This document shows positions 16,890 through 24,582 of a stretch of 64,000 nt of DNA, one piece after another. The translations under genes and the position numbers were made by a program. Position 1 is the stretch's first letter. Each line of letters begins with the position of its first letter. The stretch is from JBBREP01 sp036501845 (lineage in GTDB: Bacteria; Actinomycetota; Acidimicrobiia; IMCC26256; PALSA-610): positions 14,037-78,036 of the forward strand of contig DASXZO010000098.1 in the NCBI GenBank assembly GCA_036501845.1, given 5' to 3'. The notes under the pieces are model-generated. The model had not been told where the DNA came from. It searched no databases and saw only the letters and a program-made list of their open reading frames with translations.

Positions 16890-17996
16890 ATGAGCAAAGA
16901 TCGCGAGCCGACCGTGTTGGTCGTCGGAGGCGGCTACGGCGGAGTGAACGTGGCCAAGGCGCTCGACGAGCACATGCACGTGGTGCTGGTGGAGCCGAAG
17001 GACGCCTTCGTGCACAGCGTCGGCACCTTGCGGGCGCTCGTCGAGCCGGAGTTCCTGCCGCGAATCTTCATCCCGTACGACAACCTGCTCGCACGAGGTC
17101 GAGTGGTGCACGACCGTGCCGTCGAGGTGCATCCTGATCGTGTCGTCGTGGCGTCGGGCGACACGATCGCGGCCGACTACCTGGTGCTCGCGTCGGGTTC
17201 GAGCTATCCGTTCCCCGCCAAGACCCAAGAGCACGCCAGCGTCGAGGCGATCGATCACTTCCGCGCTGCGTACGACGAGCTCGTGCGCGCCGACCGCGTG
17301 CTGCTGATCGGTGCCGGCGCGGTGGGCATCGAGCTCGCGGGCGAGATCGTGGCGAAGTGGCCCGACAAGTTGGTGACGCTGCTCGATCTTGCCGACGACG
17401 TGCTCGGAGATCGCTTCCGCAGCGACCTGCGCGCCGAGCTGCGCAACCAGCTCGTGGAGATCGGTGTCGAGCTGGTGCTCGGTGAAGGCCTCCGGTCGCT
17501 GCCGCCGACCGCCGCAACCGAGTTCGCGACCTTCACGATCACCACCGAAACCGATCGCACCATCACCGCCGACATCTGGTTCCAGTGCTTCGGCGTCACG
17601 CCCGTGAGCGACTATCTGCGTGGCGATCTTGCCACCGCGCGCCGCGCCGACGGTTTCGTGGCGGTTGGCCCCACGCTGCAGCTACCGGGCCACACCAACG
17701 TGTTCGCGATCGGCGACATGTCGGCTGCCGACGCCAAGATGGCGGGCTTGGCGTCGCGCCAGGCCCAGCTGGTGGCGGCGAACATCACGAAGCTCGCCGC
17801 TGGCGACGAGGACCTCGACGAGTACGTGTCGATCGGCACCGCGATCGTCGTGCCGATCGGTCCCGAGGGTGGCAGTGGCCAGCTTCCCGGCCAGGAGGAG
17901 CTGGCGTCGCGCGAGATGGTGTCGAACGCCAAGGGCCGCGACCTGATGGTGGGTCGTTTCGCGCAGGTGTTGGGTGCCGAACCGGTTTCGTCCTGA
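16890..17996 (+). CDS. AIFM2/NDH-2-like FAD-dependent oxidoreductase
   Basis: A 368-residue flavoprotein. The FAD-binding Rossmann motif is VVGGGYGGVNVAKAL (about residues 11-25), the NAD(P)H motif is LIGAGAVGIELAGE (about 141-154), and IGDMSAAD (about 274-281) closes the FAD site. The overall pattern resembles eukaryotic AIFM2/FSP1 and type II NADH:quinone oxidoreductases, which pass electrons from NAD(P)H to quinones without pumping protons. No C-terminal amphipathic membrane anchor is obvious. A TAGATT box ends 6 nt before the ATG, consistent with leaderless expression. A zinc-finger gene follows 69 nt later. Confidence 0.85.
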   Translation: MSKDREPTVLVVGGGYGGVNVAKALDEHMHVVLVEPKDAFVHSVGTLRALVEPEFLPRIFIPYDNLLARGRVVHDRAVEVHPDRVVVASGDTIAADYLVLASGSSYPFPAKTQEHASVEAIDHFRAAYDELVRADRVLLIGAGAVGIELAGEIVAKWPDKLVTLLDLADDVLGDRFRSDLRAELRNQLVEIGVELVLGEGLRSLPPTAATEFATFTITTETDRTITADIWFQCFGVTPVSDYLRGDLATARRADGFVAVGPTLQLPGHTNVFAIGDMSAADAKMAGLASRQAQLVAANITKLAAGDEDLDEYVSIGTAIVVPIGPEGGSGQLPGQEELASREMVSNAKGRDLMVGRFAQVLGAEPVSS

Positions 17997-18065
17997 CGGC
18001 GCGCCGGGTTACGGTCGCCGTTGCCGCCACTACCAGCCCGCCATACAAGTCTTGTGGAGCGCGCC

Positions 18066-18356
18066 GTGAGCGATACGTGCAATCACCTCGACCAGGCGCG
18101 CGATGTCGCGCCGAGCAGCATCGGATGTGAAGATTGCCTGCGCATCGGCGGTCGCTGGGTGCACCTGCGCATGTGCATGGTGTGCGGCCATGTGGGTTGC
18201 TGCGACAACTCGCCGAATCGGCACGCCACGGCGCACTTCCATGCCGACCAGCACCCGTTGATCCAGTCGTACGAACCCGGCGAAGACTGGTGGTATTGCT
18301 ACGTCGACGACATCGCCTTCGAAGTCGACGGCGCAGCTTCGTTCGCGCATCCATGA
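18066..18356 (+). CDS. UBP-type zinc finger protein
   Basis: A 96-residue protein made almost entirely of a ubiquitin-specific-protease-type zinc finger. Visible ligands are C and H in TCNHL, CEDC, CMVCGHVGCCD and H residues in NRHATAHFHADQHPL. In eukaryotes this domain binds the free C-terminal Gly-Gly of ubiquitin. In Bacteria the ligand is unknown; members frequently sit beside NAD(P)H flavoproteins, as here. The GTG at 18066 follows no strong ribosome-binding site; an in-frame GTG four codons earlier is possible. The stop overlaps the next start. Confidence 0.85.
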   Translation: MSDTCNHLDQARDVAPSSIGCEDCLRIGGRWVHLRMCMVCGHVGCCDNSPNRHATAHFHADQHPLIQSYEPGEDWWYCYVDDIAFEVDGAASFAHP

Positions 18357-19258
18357 CCTCCGCCGATTGGCCCGAGCTCGAGCTCGCGTCGTGGGAGGGC
18401 ACGCGCGACACGCTGCACATGTGGACGCAGATCGTCGGCAAGATCCGGCTGGCGCTGGCGCCCATGGTGAACCAGTGGTGGCAGGTGACGCTCTACGTGA
18501 CCGCGCGCGGTCTGTCGACCTCGCTCATGCCCGCCGGTTCGATCGACGTCGACGTCGAGTTCGACTTCGTCGACCACGCGCTCGTGATCCGCACGACCGC
18601 GGGCGACGTGCGGCGTGTGCCGCTCGAGCCGCGATCGGTGGCGAGCTTCTACGACGCGACGATGGGGGCGCTCGCCGACGTGGGCGTGCAGGTGTCGATC
18701 TGGCCGAACGCGGTCGAGGTCGTCGACGCCATCCCGTTCACCGGTGACGACACGCACCACGACTACGACGGCGATGCCGCGCGTCGCTTCTGGTTGCAGC
18801 TCGTGCGCGCGCACCAGGTGATGACCCGGTTCCGCGGTCGTTTCATCGGCAAGTGCAGCCCGGTGCACTTCTTCTGGGGCGCTCCCGACCTCGCGGTCAC
18901 TCGCTTCTCGGGCCGCACCGCGCCGAAGCATCCGGGCGGCGTGCCGCACTGCCCCGACTGGGTGCAGGAGCTGGCCTACAGCCACGAAGTGCACAGTTGC
19001 GGTTTCTGGCCCGGCGGCGAAGGCGAGGGCAGCTTCTACGCCTACGCCTACCCGCAACCCGACGGCTTCGCCGACTGGAGTGTGGCGCCCGACGCCGCGT
19101 ACTTCGACAAGGCGTTGGGGGAGTTCGTCCTGCCGTATCGCGCGGTGCGCACGGCCGATGATCCAGAAACGATGCTGATGGCCTTCTTCCAGAGCACCTA
19201 CGACGCCGCGGCCGATCTCGCCGGCTGGGACCGCGCCGCGCTCGAGGCTCCGGCCTGA
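18353..19258 (+). CDS. DUF5996-family protein
   Basis: A 301-residue protein of the DUF5996 type. Hallmarks are the opening WPELELASWEGTRDTLHMW, the central VHFFWGAPDLAVTRFSG and the SHEVHSCGFWPGG stretch. It is rich in aromatic residues and His and has no signal peptide or membrane helix. It begins at an ATG overlapping the zinc-finger gene, so the two are translationally coupled. No function is established for the family. Confidence 0.8.
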   Translation: MTSADWPELELASWEGTRDTLHMWTQIVGKIRLALAPMVNQWWQVTLYVTARGLSTSLMPAGSIDVDVEFDFVDHALVIRTTAGDVRRVPLEPRSVASFYDATMGALADVGVQVSIWPNAVEVVDAIPFTGDDTHHDYDGDAARRFWLQLVRAHQVMTRFRGRFIGKCSPVHFFWGAPDLAVTRFSGRTAPKHPGGVPHCPDWVQELAYSHEVHSCGFWPGGEGEGSFYAYAYPQPDGFADWSVAPDAAYFDKALGEFVLPYRAVRTADDPETMLMAFFQSTYDAAADLAGWDRAALEAPA

Positions 19259-19334
19259 CGCGCGGCACGCGCACACACCACTCCGCGATTCCGTTTCACG
19301 AGCCCCCAGCACCACGACCGAAGGACATGCCAAA

Positions 19335-19511
19335 ATGCCGACGTACAAGATGGTCTACGGCGACGACGAGCAGGTGGTGCGCGAGACGTATCACGACGTC
19401 GACGTGGTGCGCGAGGACGGATGGGTCGTGCTGTTCCGCGGTGGCGACGCCGTGGTGCGGGTACGCGAAGAGCACGTCCGTTCGCTCGACGAGGTCACCG
19501 ACCAGAGCTGA
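19335..19511 (+). CDS. Small acidic protein, 58 residues
   Basis: A short gene starting MPTYKMVYGDDEQ and ending at 19511, preceded by GAAGGA about 10 nt upstream of the ATG. The predicted product is a compact beta-rich peptide with alternating charged and Val residues (VVREDGWVVLFRGG), a pattern compatible with a small SH3-like or Tudor-like barrel. GC-rich third positions support coding. It lies between DUF5996 and a lipoprotein gene. No function recognised. Confidence 0.6.
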   Translation: MPTYKMVYGDDEQVVRETYHDVDVVREDGWVVLFRGGDAVVRVREEHVRSLDEVTDQS

Positions 19512-19519
19512 ACCACTCG

Positions 19520-20542
19520 TTGGGGGCGGGAGCGGTACGCAGCGGGCTGCGGTCAAGCCCGAGGCGCCCGCGGGTCGATGCACTGTGCGTGTTCCGCGTT
19601 GTCGCTGCTGTCGCCGCGTTCACCACCATGGTCGGCGCGTGCGTCGGCGGCGGCGTCGGACCCAAAGGCGGCGGCTCGCACCCGACGAGCGCGCCCGCGC
19701 CGCGCATCGCCGGCTGCCAAGTGTTCCCGGCCAACAACGCTTGGAACGAGAACGTGTCCGCACTGCCAGTGCGCTCGGATTCCTCGAAGCTCGTGGCGAG
19801 TATCGACAAGTCGCGCCAGTTCCTGCACGCCGACTTCGGTACCGACCCCAGCTACGGCATTCCGTTCCTCGTGGTGCCGAGCACCGAGGCGTCACACGCG
19901 GTGCACTACACGGCGTACGGCGACGAGAGTGATCCGGGGCCGTTCCCGATCCCGGCGAACGCTCCGGTGGAAGGCGGCGCGTCGAGTGGTGGCGACCGGC
20001 ACGTGCTCGTGTTACAGCAGGGCTCGTGCCGCGTGTTCGAGTTGTACCGCGCGTTCTGGAAGACCGACCATTGGAACGCCGATTCGGGCGCAACGTGGAA
20101 GCTTTCGTCGAACGCGCTGCGCCCCCTCGGCTGGACGTCGGCGGACGCCGCCGGACTGCCGATCCTTCCCGGCTTGGCGCGCGTCGACGAGGTGCTCTCC
20201 GGGCACATCGACCACGCGCTGCGGTTCACGGTCGACGCGACGCAGGCGGGCTACATCCTGCCCGCAACGCATGACGCCTCTTCGTCGAAGAACGCGGCAC
20301 TTCCGCCGATGGGCCTGCGCCTGCGATTGAAGAAGTCCTTCGACCTCTCGCACTACCACGGCCAGGCGCTGGTGATCCTGAAGGCGTTGCAGCAGTACGG
20401 CATGATCGTGGCCGACAACGGCTCGTCGTGGTTCATCAGTGGCGCGTCCGACCCGCGCTGGAACGACACCGACCTCGATCAGTTGAAGACCGTGCCCGGT
20501 TCGGCGTTCGAAGCGGTGAACACCGGGCCGGTCCGGCACTGA
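19520..20542 (+). CDS. Exported lipoprotein, function unknown
   Basis: About 340 residues. A basic N-region, hydrophobic helix and lipobox-like MVGAC predict lipid attachment at Cys 40. The mature part begins with a Gly/Pro/Ser linker and then a domain opening GCQVFPANNAWNENVS and containing HYHGQALVILKALQQYGMIVADNG, the pattern of secreted actinobacterial proteins of unknown activity that may act on or bind polysaccharide. The start is uncertain: TTG at 19520 is used because it follows the previous stop by 8 nt; a GTG at 19589 also gives a plausible signal peptide. Confidence 0.7.
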   Translation: MGAGAVRSGLRSSPRRPRVDALCVFRVVAAVAAFTTMVGACVGGGVGPKGGGSHPTSAPAPRIAGCQVFPANNAWNENVSALPVRSDSSKLVASIDKSRQFLHADFGTDPSYGIPFLVVPSTEASHAVHYTAYGDESDPGPFPIPANAPVEGGASSGGDRHVLVLQQGSCRVFELYRAFWKTDHWNADSGATWKLSSNALRPLGWTSADAAGLPILPGLARVDEVLSGHIDHALRFTVDATQAGYILPATHDASSSKNAALPPMGLRLRLKKSFDLSHYHGQALVILKALQQYGMIVADNGSSWFISGASDPRWNDTDLDQLKTVPGSAFEAVNTGPVRH

Positions 20543-20548
20543 CGCGCG

Positions 20549-21526
20549 CTACGCGGCGCGGCGGCGGGCGCGCAGCATCGCCAGCGCGGTCTGCGGCGGC
20601 GCGAGCGGTTCGAACGCATCGCTCGCGGCCGTGAGCTCGGCGAGCTCGTCGGCCGTGAGGTCGAGGTCGGCTGCTTCCACGTTGCGCTTCAATTGCTCGA
20701 TCGAGCTCGCGCCTGGGATCGCAACCACGTTCGGTCGCGAGATCAACCACGCGAGCGACGCCTGCGCCGGGGTGGCACCGTGGGCGGCCGCGACGCGCTT
20801 GGCCGTGTCAATCACCGGCATCGCCCGCTCGACGTTCTCGCGCAGGCACAGCGGGTCGAGCGAGCGGGCCGAGTTCGACGGCAGATGATCGGGGCTGTAG
20901 CGGCCGCCGAGCAGACCCTTGGCGAGGGGGCTGTAGGCGATGATCAGGCGGTCGTGGGTCTGCGCGTACGGCACAGTGCCCTTGTCGCGCTCGGCGCGCC
21001 GCCACAGCAGGCTGTACTGCACCTGGTTCGACAGCACTGGTCGTCCCAAGTGCTCCTCGGCCGCGGCCCAGCGCGACGTCGGGTAGTTGCTCACTCCCAC
21101 GTTGGCCACCACGTTCTGGTCGAGCAGTCGGCGCATGCCTTCCATCTGCGCGGAGAGCGGCACTACGGGGTTCGGCCAGTGCAGTTGATAGAGATCGATG
21201 CGGTCGATCTGCAGTCGCAATGCCGACAGCCGGCCGTGATCTTCCACGGTCGACGCGGTGGGGGTTGCCGGCGTCATCTTCGTGGCAACGAACGCGTCGT
21301 CGCGGCGGCCCGCGATCGCGCGCCCCACGATCATCTCGCTCACGCCGCGCGCGTACACCTCGGCGGTGTCGATGAGCGTGACGCCGGCGTCGAGCGCGGC
21401 GTGCACCAAGTCGATCGAGGTCTGCTGGGCGTACTCGTTGCTGTAACCCCAGTCGCGCGACCCGAACTGCCAACACCCCAGGCCGATCGCCGACAGGCGA
21501 ACCCCGTTGACCTCGACGTACCTCAT
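20549..21526 (-). CDS. Aldo/keto reductase
   Basis: A 325-residue (beta/alpha)8 NADPH-dependent oxidoreductase. The catalytic tetrad is visible as D and Y in DTAEVYARG (about 52 and 57), K in VATKM (about 83) and H in YQLHWP (about 115); NADPH contacts include AIPGASS and the final NV. The ATG at 21526 follows GGAGG by 6 nt. The physiological carbonyl substrate cannot be deduced. Confidence 0.9.
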   Translation of the reverse strand: MRYVEVNGVRLSAIGLGCWQFGSRDWGYSNEYAQQTSIDLVHAALDAGVTLIDTAEVYARGVSEMIVGRAIAGRRDDAFVATKMTPATPTASTVEDHGRLSALRLQIDRIDLYQLHWPNPVVPLSAQMEGMRRLLDQNVVANVGVSNYPTSRWAAAEEHLGRPVLSNQVQYSLLWRRAERDKGTVPYAQTHDRLIIAYSPLAKGLLGGRYSPDHLPSNSARSLDPLCLRENVERAMPVIDTAKRVAAAHGATPAQASLAWLISRPNVVAIPGASSIEQLKRNVEAADLDLTADELAELTAASDAFEPLAPPQTALAMLRARRRAA

Positions 21527-21573
21527 AGCGAACCTCCGTGGCTGGTCGACCACTCAGCTTCGCGCGATCGCTC

Positions 21574-22002
21574 TCAATCGCCCAGGAGCCGCACGGTGGC
21601 GGCGTCGGGCTCGCCGTCGCAGTATTTGTCCAGCGCGGTGGTGAAGTCGGGTGCGTTGGGGTCGGCGAGTTGGAAGAGCGTCATCGACGAGTGGAATTTC
21701 ATGTCGTCGGGTGAACCGAAGATGTCGTGCAACGAGCGGTCGCTGACCGCGTTGACGGCCGCGGTGCACTCGTGCAGGCGCGGCCCGAGAGTGTGATGCT
21801 CGAGGTAGGCGCGGGCCTCCACGAGCGACGTGATCCCGTAGTGCACGGCGGTCGAGCTCTGACCGAGCCCGCGCAGTTGTGGGAACACGAACCACATCCA
21901 GTGGCTCGTCTTGCGGCCGCGCCGCAGCTCGCCGAGCGCCTGCGCGTACACGCCGTCCTGGGCGTCGATGAAGCGCTGCAAATCGAAGCGATCGTCCGTC
22001 AT
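21574..22002 (-). CDS. DUF1810-family protein
   Basis: A 142-residue protein with the family hallmarks: FIDAQDGVYAQALGELRRGRKTSHWMWFVFPQ at the front (read in parts: SHWMWFVFPQLRGLG) and MKFHSSMTLF near residue 105. Distant structural relatives include calpastatin-like and macrodomain-associated proteins, but no function is established. It lies 3 bp after the dioxygenase-like gene and is probably in the same transcript. Confidence 0.85.
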   Translation of the reverse strand: MTDDRFDLQRFIDAQDGVYAQALGELRRGRKTSHWMWFVFPQLRGLGQSSTAVHYGITSLVEARAYLEHHTLGPRLHECTAAVNAVSDRSLHDIFGSPDDMKFHSSMTLFQLADPNAPDFTTALDKYCDGEPDAATVRLLGD

Positions 22003-22005
22003 TCG

Positions 22006-22914
22006 TCAGCCGAGGTCGCCGCGGGCCAGGAGCTCGACGGGGTCTTGCATGCGCACCATGCCGAGGTAGCCGCCGCCGCGGCCGATGCTGTCGTGTACCG
22101 AGTAGCCGAGCACTTCCTGCGCGAGGCGCGGCAGGCTCTTGGCGTATGACGGCGGGATCGAGAGGTAGTTGTTCTCCTCGGTACGCAGCCAGCCGAGGCA
22201 GTAGCTGAGGTGCACGGCGCGCCGCGGAATGTCGGTGCTGTTGGCGCCGCCGGCGTGGATCGTGCTGCCGAGGTAGATCACCGCGGAGCCGGTCGGCATC
22301 TCGGCGTAGGCGAGCTGGTCCGATTCGACCGGCACCTGCATCTGCTCGAACGCTGGACGCGCACGGTCGGGCCAGCGGTGGCTGCCCGGCACCACGCGCG
22401 TCGCCCCGTTGTCACGGGTGAAGTCGACGAACGCGATCACCGACGCGAGCTGCAGCTCGGGATGCGGCCACGGCACGTCGCTCCACACGAGCTCGTCGCG
22501 GTGCAGCCATTGCTCTTCCGAACCGGGGTCGCGTTGCAGCAAGTGACCGAGGTTCAGCTGGTAGCGCGCGCACGACGGCAACAGGATGCGGTCGCAGAGC
22601 GCGAGCAGCAGCGGGTCGCACATCACGTCGGTGGCGAACGTGCGCGACAGCCCCGGCACGCCGGCGACCTGCCTGGTGTGGTGCCCCTGGAACGCCGCCA
22701 ACAACGGATTGAAGAACTCTTCGTTGGGGTCGGCCGCGTCGACTGCACTCTCGACGTCGTCGTTGACGCGGCGCACTACGTCGGCGTCGAGCAGACCCTC
22801 GACGATCACCACGCCGTCGCGCTCGATTGCGTCGCGGACGGTGTCGGGATCGGGATCGGCCTTGGCATCGAAGCGTTGGATCGCAGACATCGACGCGCCA
22901 GCGTAGGAGTTCAC
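22006..22914 (-). CDS. Phytanoyl-CoA dioxygenase-like Fe(II)/2-oxoglutarate oxygenase
   Basis: A 302-residue double-stranded beta-helix oxygenase. The iron-binding triad is visible as HRD in WLHRDE (about residues 137-139) and a distal His in IHAGGAN (about 219); VVPGSHRWP lies between. Such enzymes hydroxylate or halogenate small molecules using O2 and 2-oxoglutarate. The GTG at 22914 overlaps the stop of the glycosidase gene, which argues for it over an ATG at 22890. Co-transcription with a GH1 glycosidase and a DUF1810 protein hints at catabolism of a glycoside, but that is inference. Confidence 0.85.
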   Translation of the reverse strand: MNSYAGASMSAIQRFDAKADPDPDTVRDAIERDGVVIVEGLLDADVVRRVNDDVESAVDAADPNEEFFNPLLAAFQGHHTRQVAGVPGLSRTFATDVMCDPLLLALCDRILLPSCARYQLNLGHLLQRDPGSEEQWLHRDELVWSDVPWPHPELQLASVIAFVDFTRDNGATRVVPGSHRWPDRARPAFEQMQVPVESDQLAYAEMPTGSAVIYLGSTIHAGGANSTDIPRRAVHLSYCLGWLRTEENNYLSIPPSYAKSLPRLAQEVLGYSVHDSIGRGGGYLGMVRMQDPVELLARGDLG

Positions 22915-24107
22915 TCGCCGAGCGCCTCACGGCCCAGGATCGCGGCACTCGGGCGCACGTTGCGGTCGCGGTCGATGATGCCGAACTTCACGTCGTAGCC
23001 GTGGAGCCATTCGTAGTTGTCGACGCCGGTCCAGTGGAAGAATCCGCGCACGTCGACGCTACGCGCAATCGCTTCGTGCGTGACCTCCAGCCCCCGCGAG
23101 AGGTAGGCGGCGCGTTGATCGTCGTCGTCGGTGCCGATCCCGTACTCGGCAACGAGCAGTGGTGTGCCGGGGAGCTCGGCGTGCAGGCGATCGAGTACGA
23201 GGCCGAGGCCGTCGGCCCAGATTGCGTAACCGAGCGGCGATACCGGCGCGTCGTGCGGGTGGCGGGTGATGCGTCCGGCGGCCACACCCATCGCCGAGTA
23301 GTAGGAGAAGCCCACGAGGTCGAACGCGCCCGCGAGATCGGGACGATCCACTGGGTCGCGTCCGCGGATGCGCAACACGCCGTCGCGAAACAACTCGAGC
23401 CCGGGCGCCCACGACGACGCGTACACGAGGTGCGCGAGCTTCGTGGTCTCCTCGCGGTCGTCGACGGCGACGATGGGGGAGAGCCCGAAGATCGATGCCA
23501 CCGGCGCGCCGGTCTGGCGCAACCGCACCGCAGCTTCGGCGTTGGCGAGGTGGATCGCCTCGTCGGCGACGGCCGCCTCCTCACGATCGTTGTGGCCGGG
23601 CGGCCAACCTCCGCCGCGATACGCGACGTGCGCGTAGTAGTTCGTCTCGTTCACCGGCTTCCACCCGCCGGCGAGATCGCCGAACGTCTCGGCCATGAAG
23701 TCGACGTGACGAGCCCAGAACTCGGTGCGGTTCCGCTCGACGAGGAATCCGCCGCGATCGGCGAACCAGCGCGGCAGCGTGAAGTGGTGCAGGCTCACCC
23801 ACGGCACGACACCGGCGTCGCGCGCCGCTTCGAGCACCGCGCGGTAGCGCGCAACGGCCGCCGCATCACGAACGCCCTCGCGCGGTTCGATGCGGGCCCA
23901 TTCAATCGAGAGCCGGTGGTGGCGCAGCCCGAGCGATGCGTAGGTGCGGAAGTCGTCGGTGTAGCGCGCCGCGAAGCCGTTGCCGTCGTTCGACACCGGC
24001 GCATGGCCGGTGCGCTCCCACTCGATCCAGTCCGACGCCGGCGCCGCGCCTTCGCACTGTGTCGAGCTCGCGCCGGTGCCCCACATGAACCCGTCGGGCC
24101 ACTGCAT
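22911..24107 (-). CDS. GH1-family beta-glycosidase
   Basis: A 398-residue (beta/alpha)8 glycosidase. The N-terminal FMWGTGASSTQCEGA and the helix-strand LGLRHHRLSIEWARIEP are typical GH1 signatures; the acid/base Glu is in KPVNETN (about 152) and the nucleophile Glu in VAEYGIG (about 322), a variant of the usual TENG. The aglycone-proximal HWTGVDNYEW motif is also present. It is about 50 residues shorter than common 450-residue GH1 enzymes. It lacks a signal peptide and is presumably cytoplasmic. The substrate is unknown. Confidence 0.9.
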   Translation of the reverse strand: MQWPDGFMWGTGASSTQCEGAAPASDWIEWERTGHAPVSNDGNGFAARYTDDFRTYASLGLRHHRLSIEWARIEPREGVRDAAAVARYRAVLEAARDAGVVPWVSLHHFTLPRWFADRGGFLVERNRTEFWARHVDFMAETFGDLAGGWKPVNETNYYAHVAYRGGGWPPGHNDREEAAVADEAIHLANAEAAVRLRQTGAPVASIFGLSPIVAVDDREETTKLAHLVYASSWAPGLELFRDGVLRIRGRDPVDRPDLAGAFDLVGFSYYSAMGVAAGRITRHPHDAPVSPLGYAIWADGLGLVLDRLHAELPGTPLLVAEYGIGTDDDDQRAAYLSRGLEVTHEAIARSVDVRGFFHWTGVDNYEWLHGYDVKFGIIDRDRNVRPSAAILGREALGE

Positions 24108-24137
24108 AGGTGAGCGGCCAGCGGCAGTTGGGCGGCG

Positions 24138-24368
24138 TCAGTTGTTGGACGGGTTCTGCGGCGCCGGGTCGTTTGCCTTCGACTCGGAAGCCTTCGAGTC
24201 CGACTTCTTCGCGTCGGACTTGTCGCCCTCACCGTGCAGGCCGCTCTCGAATTCCTTGCGCGCCGTCCCCAGCGAGCGGGCGAGCTTCGGGATCTGCGAC
24301 CCACCGAAGAGCAGCACGAGCACTGCGAGCACGATCAGAATGTCGGGGCCAAGGATCTCGGCGATCAT
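24138..24368 (-). CDS. tatA: Twin-arginine translocase subunit TatA
   Basis: A 76-residue protein with one N-terminal membrane helix (ILIVLAVLVLLFGGSQIPKLA), an FG-containing hinge, an amphipathic helix (LARSLGTARKEFESG) and a charged, low-complexity Lys/Ser/Asp tail. This is the TatA/TatE layout; TatA oligomers form the pore for folded proteins. No tatC or tatB is adjacent. Confidence 0.9.
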   Translation of the reverse strand: MIAEILGPDILIVLAVLVLLFGGSQIPKLARSLGTARKEFESGLHGEGDKSDAKKSDSKASESKANDPAPQNPSNN

Positions 24369-24582
24369 CGGACGGTCTCCTCACGCACCGATCGAACGCG
24401 ATCGGCGCATCACAATGCTACGGCGGTGCTGGTCCGACTGACCAGCGGGCCTTCCGCCTGAGCATTCTCGCATCAACGACGGCATCAGGGGGCGTTTCCG
24501 GACATTCGGCACTCCGACCGTCGTGAGGGTCGGCCGACCTCGACCACCTACACCCAACAGAGTCTTGGTTTCCCCGCGCTGA

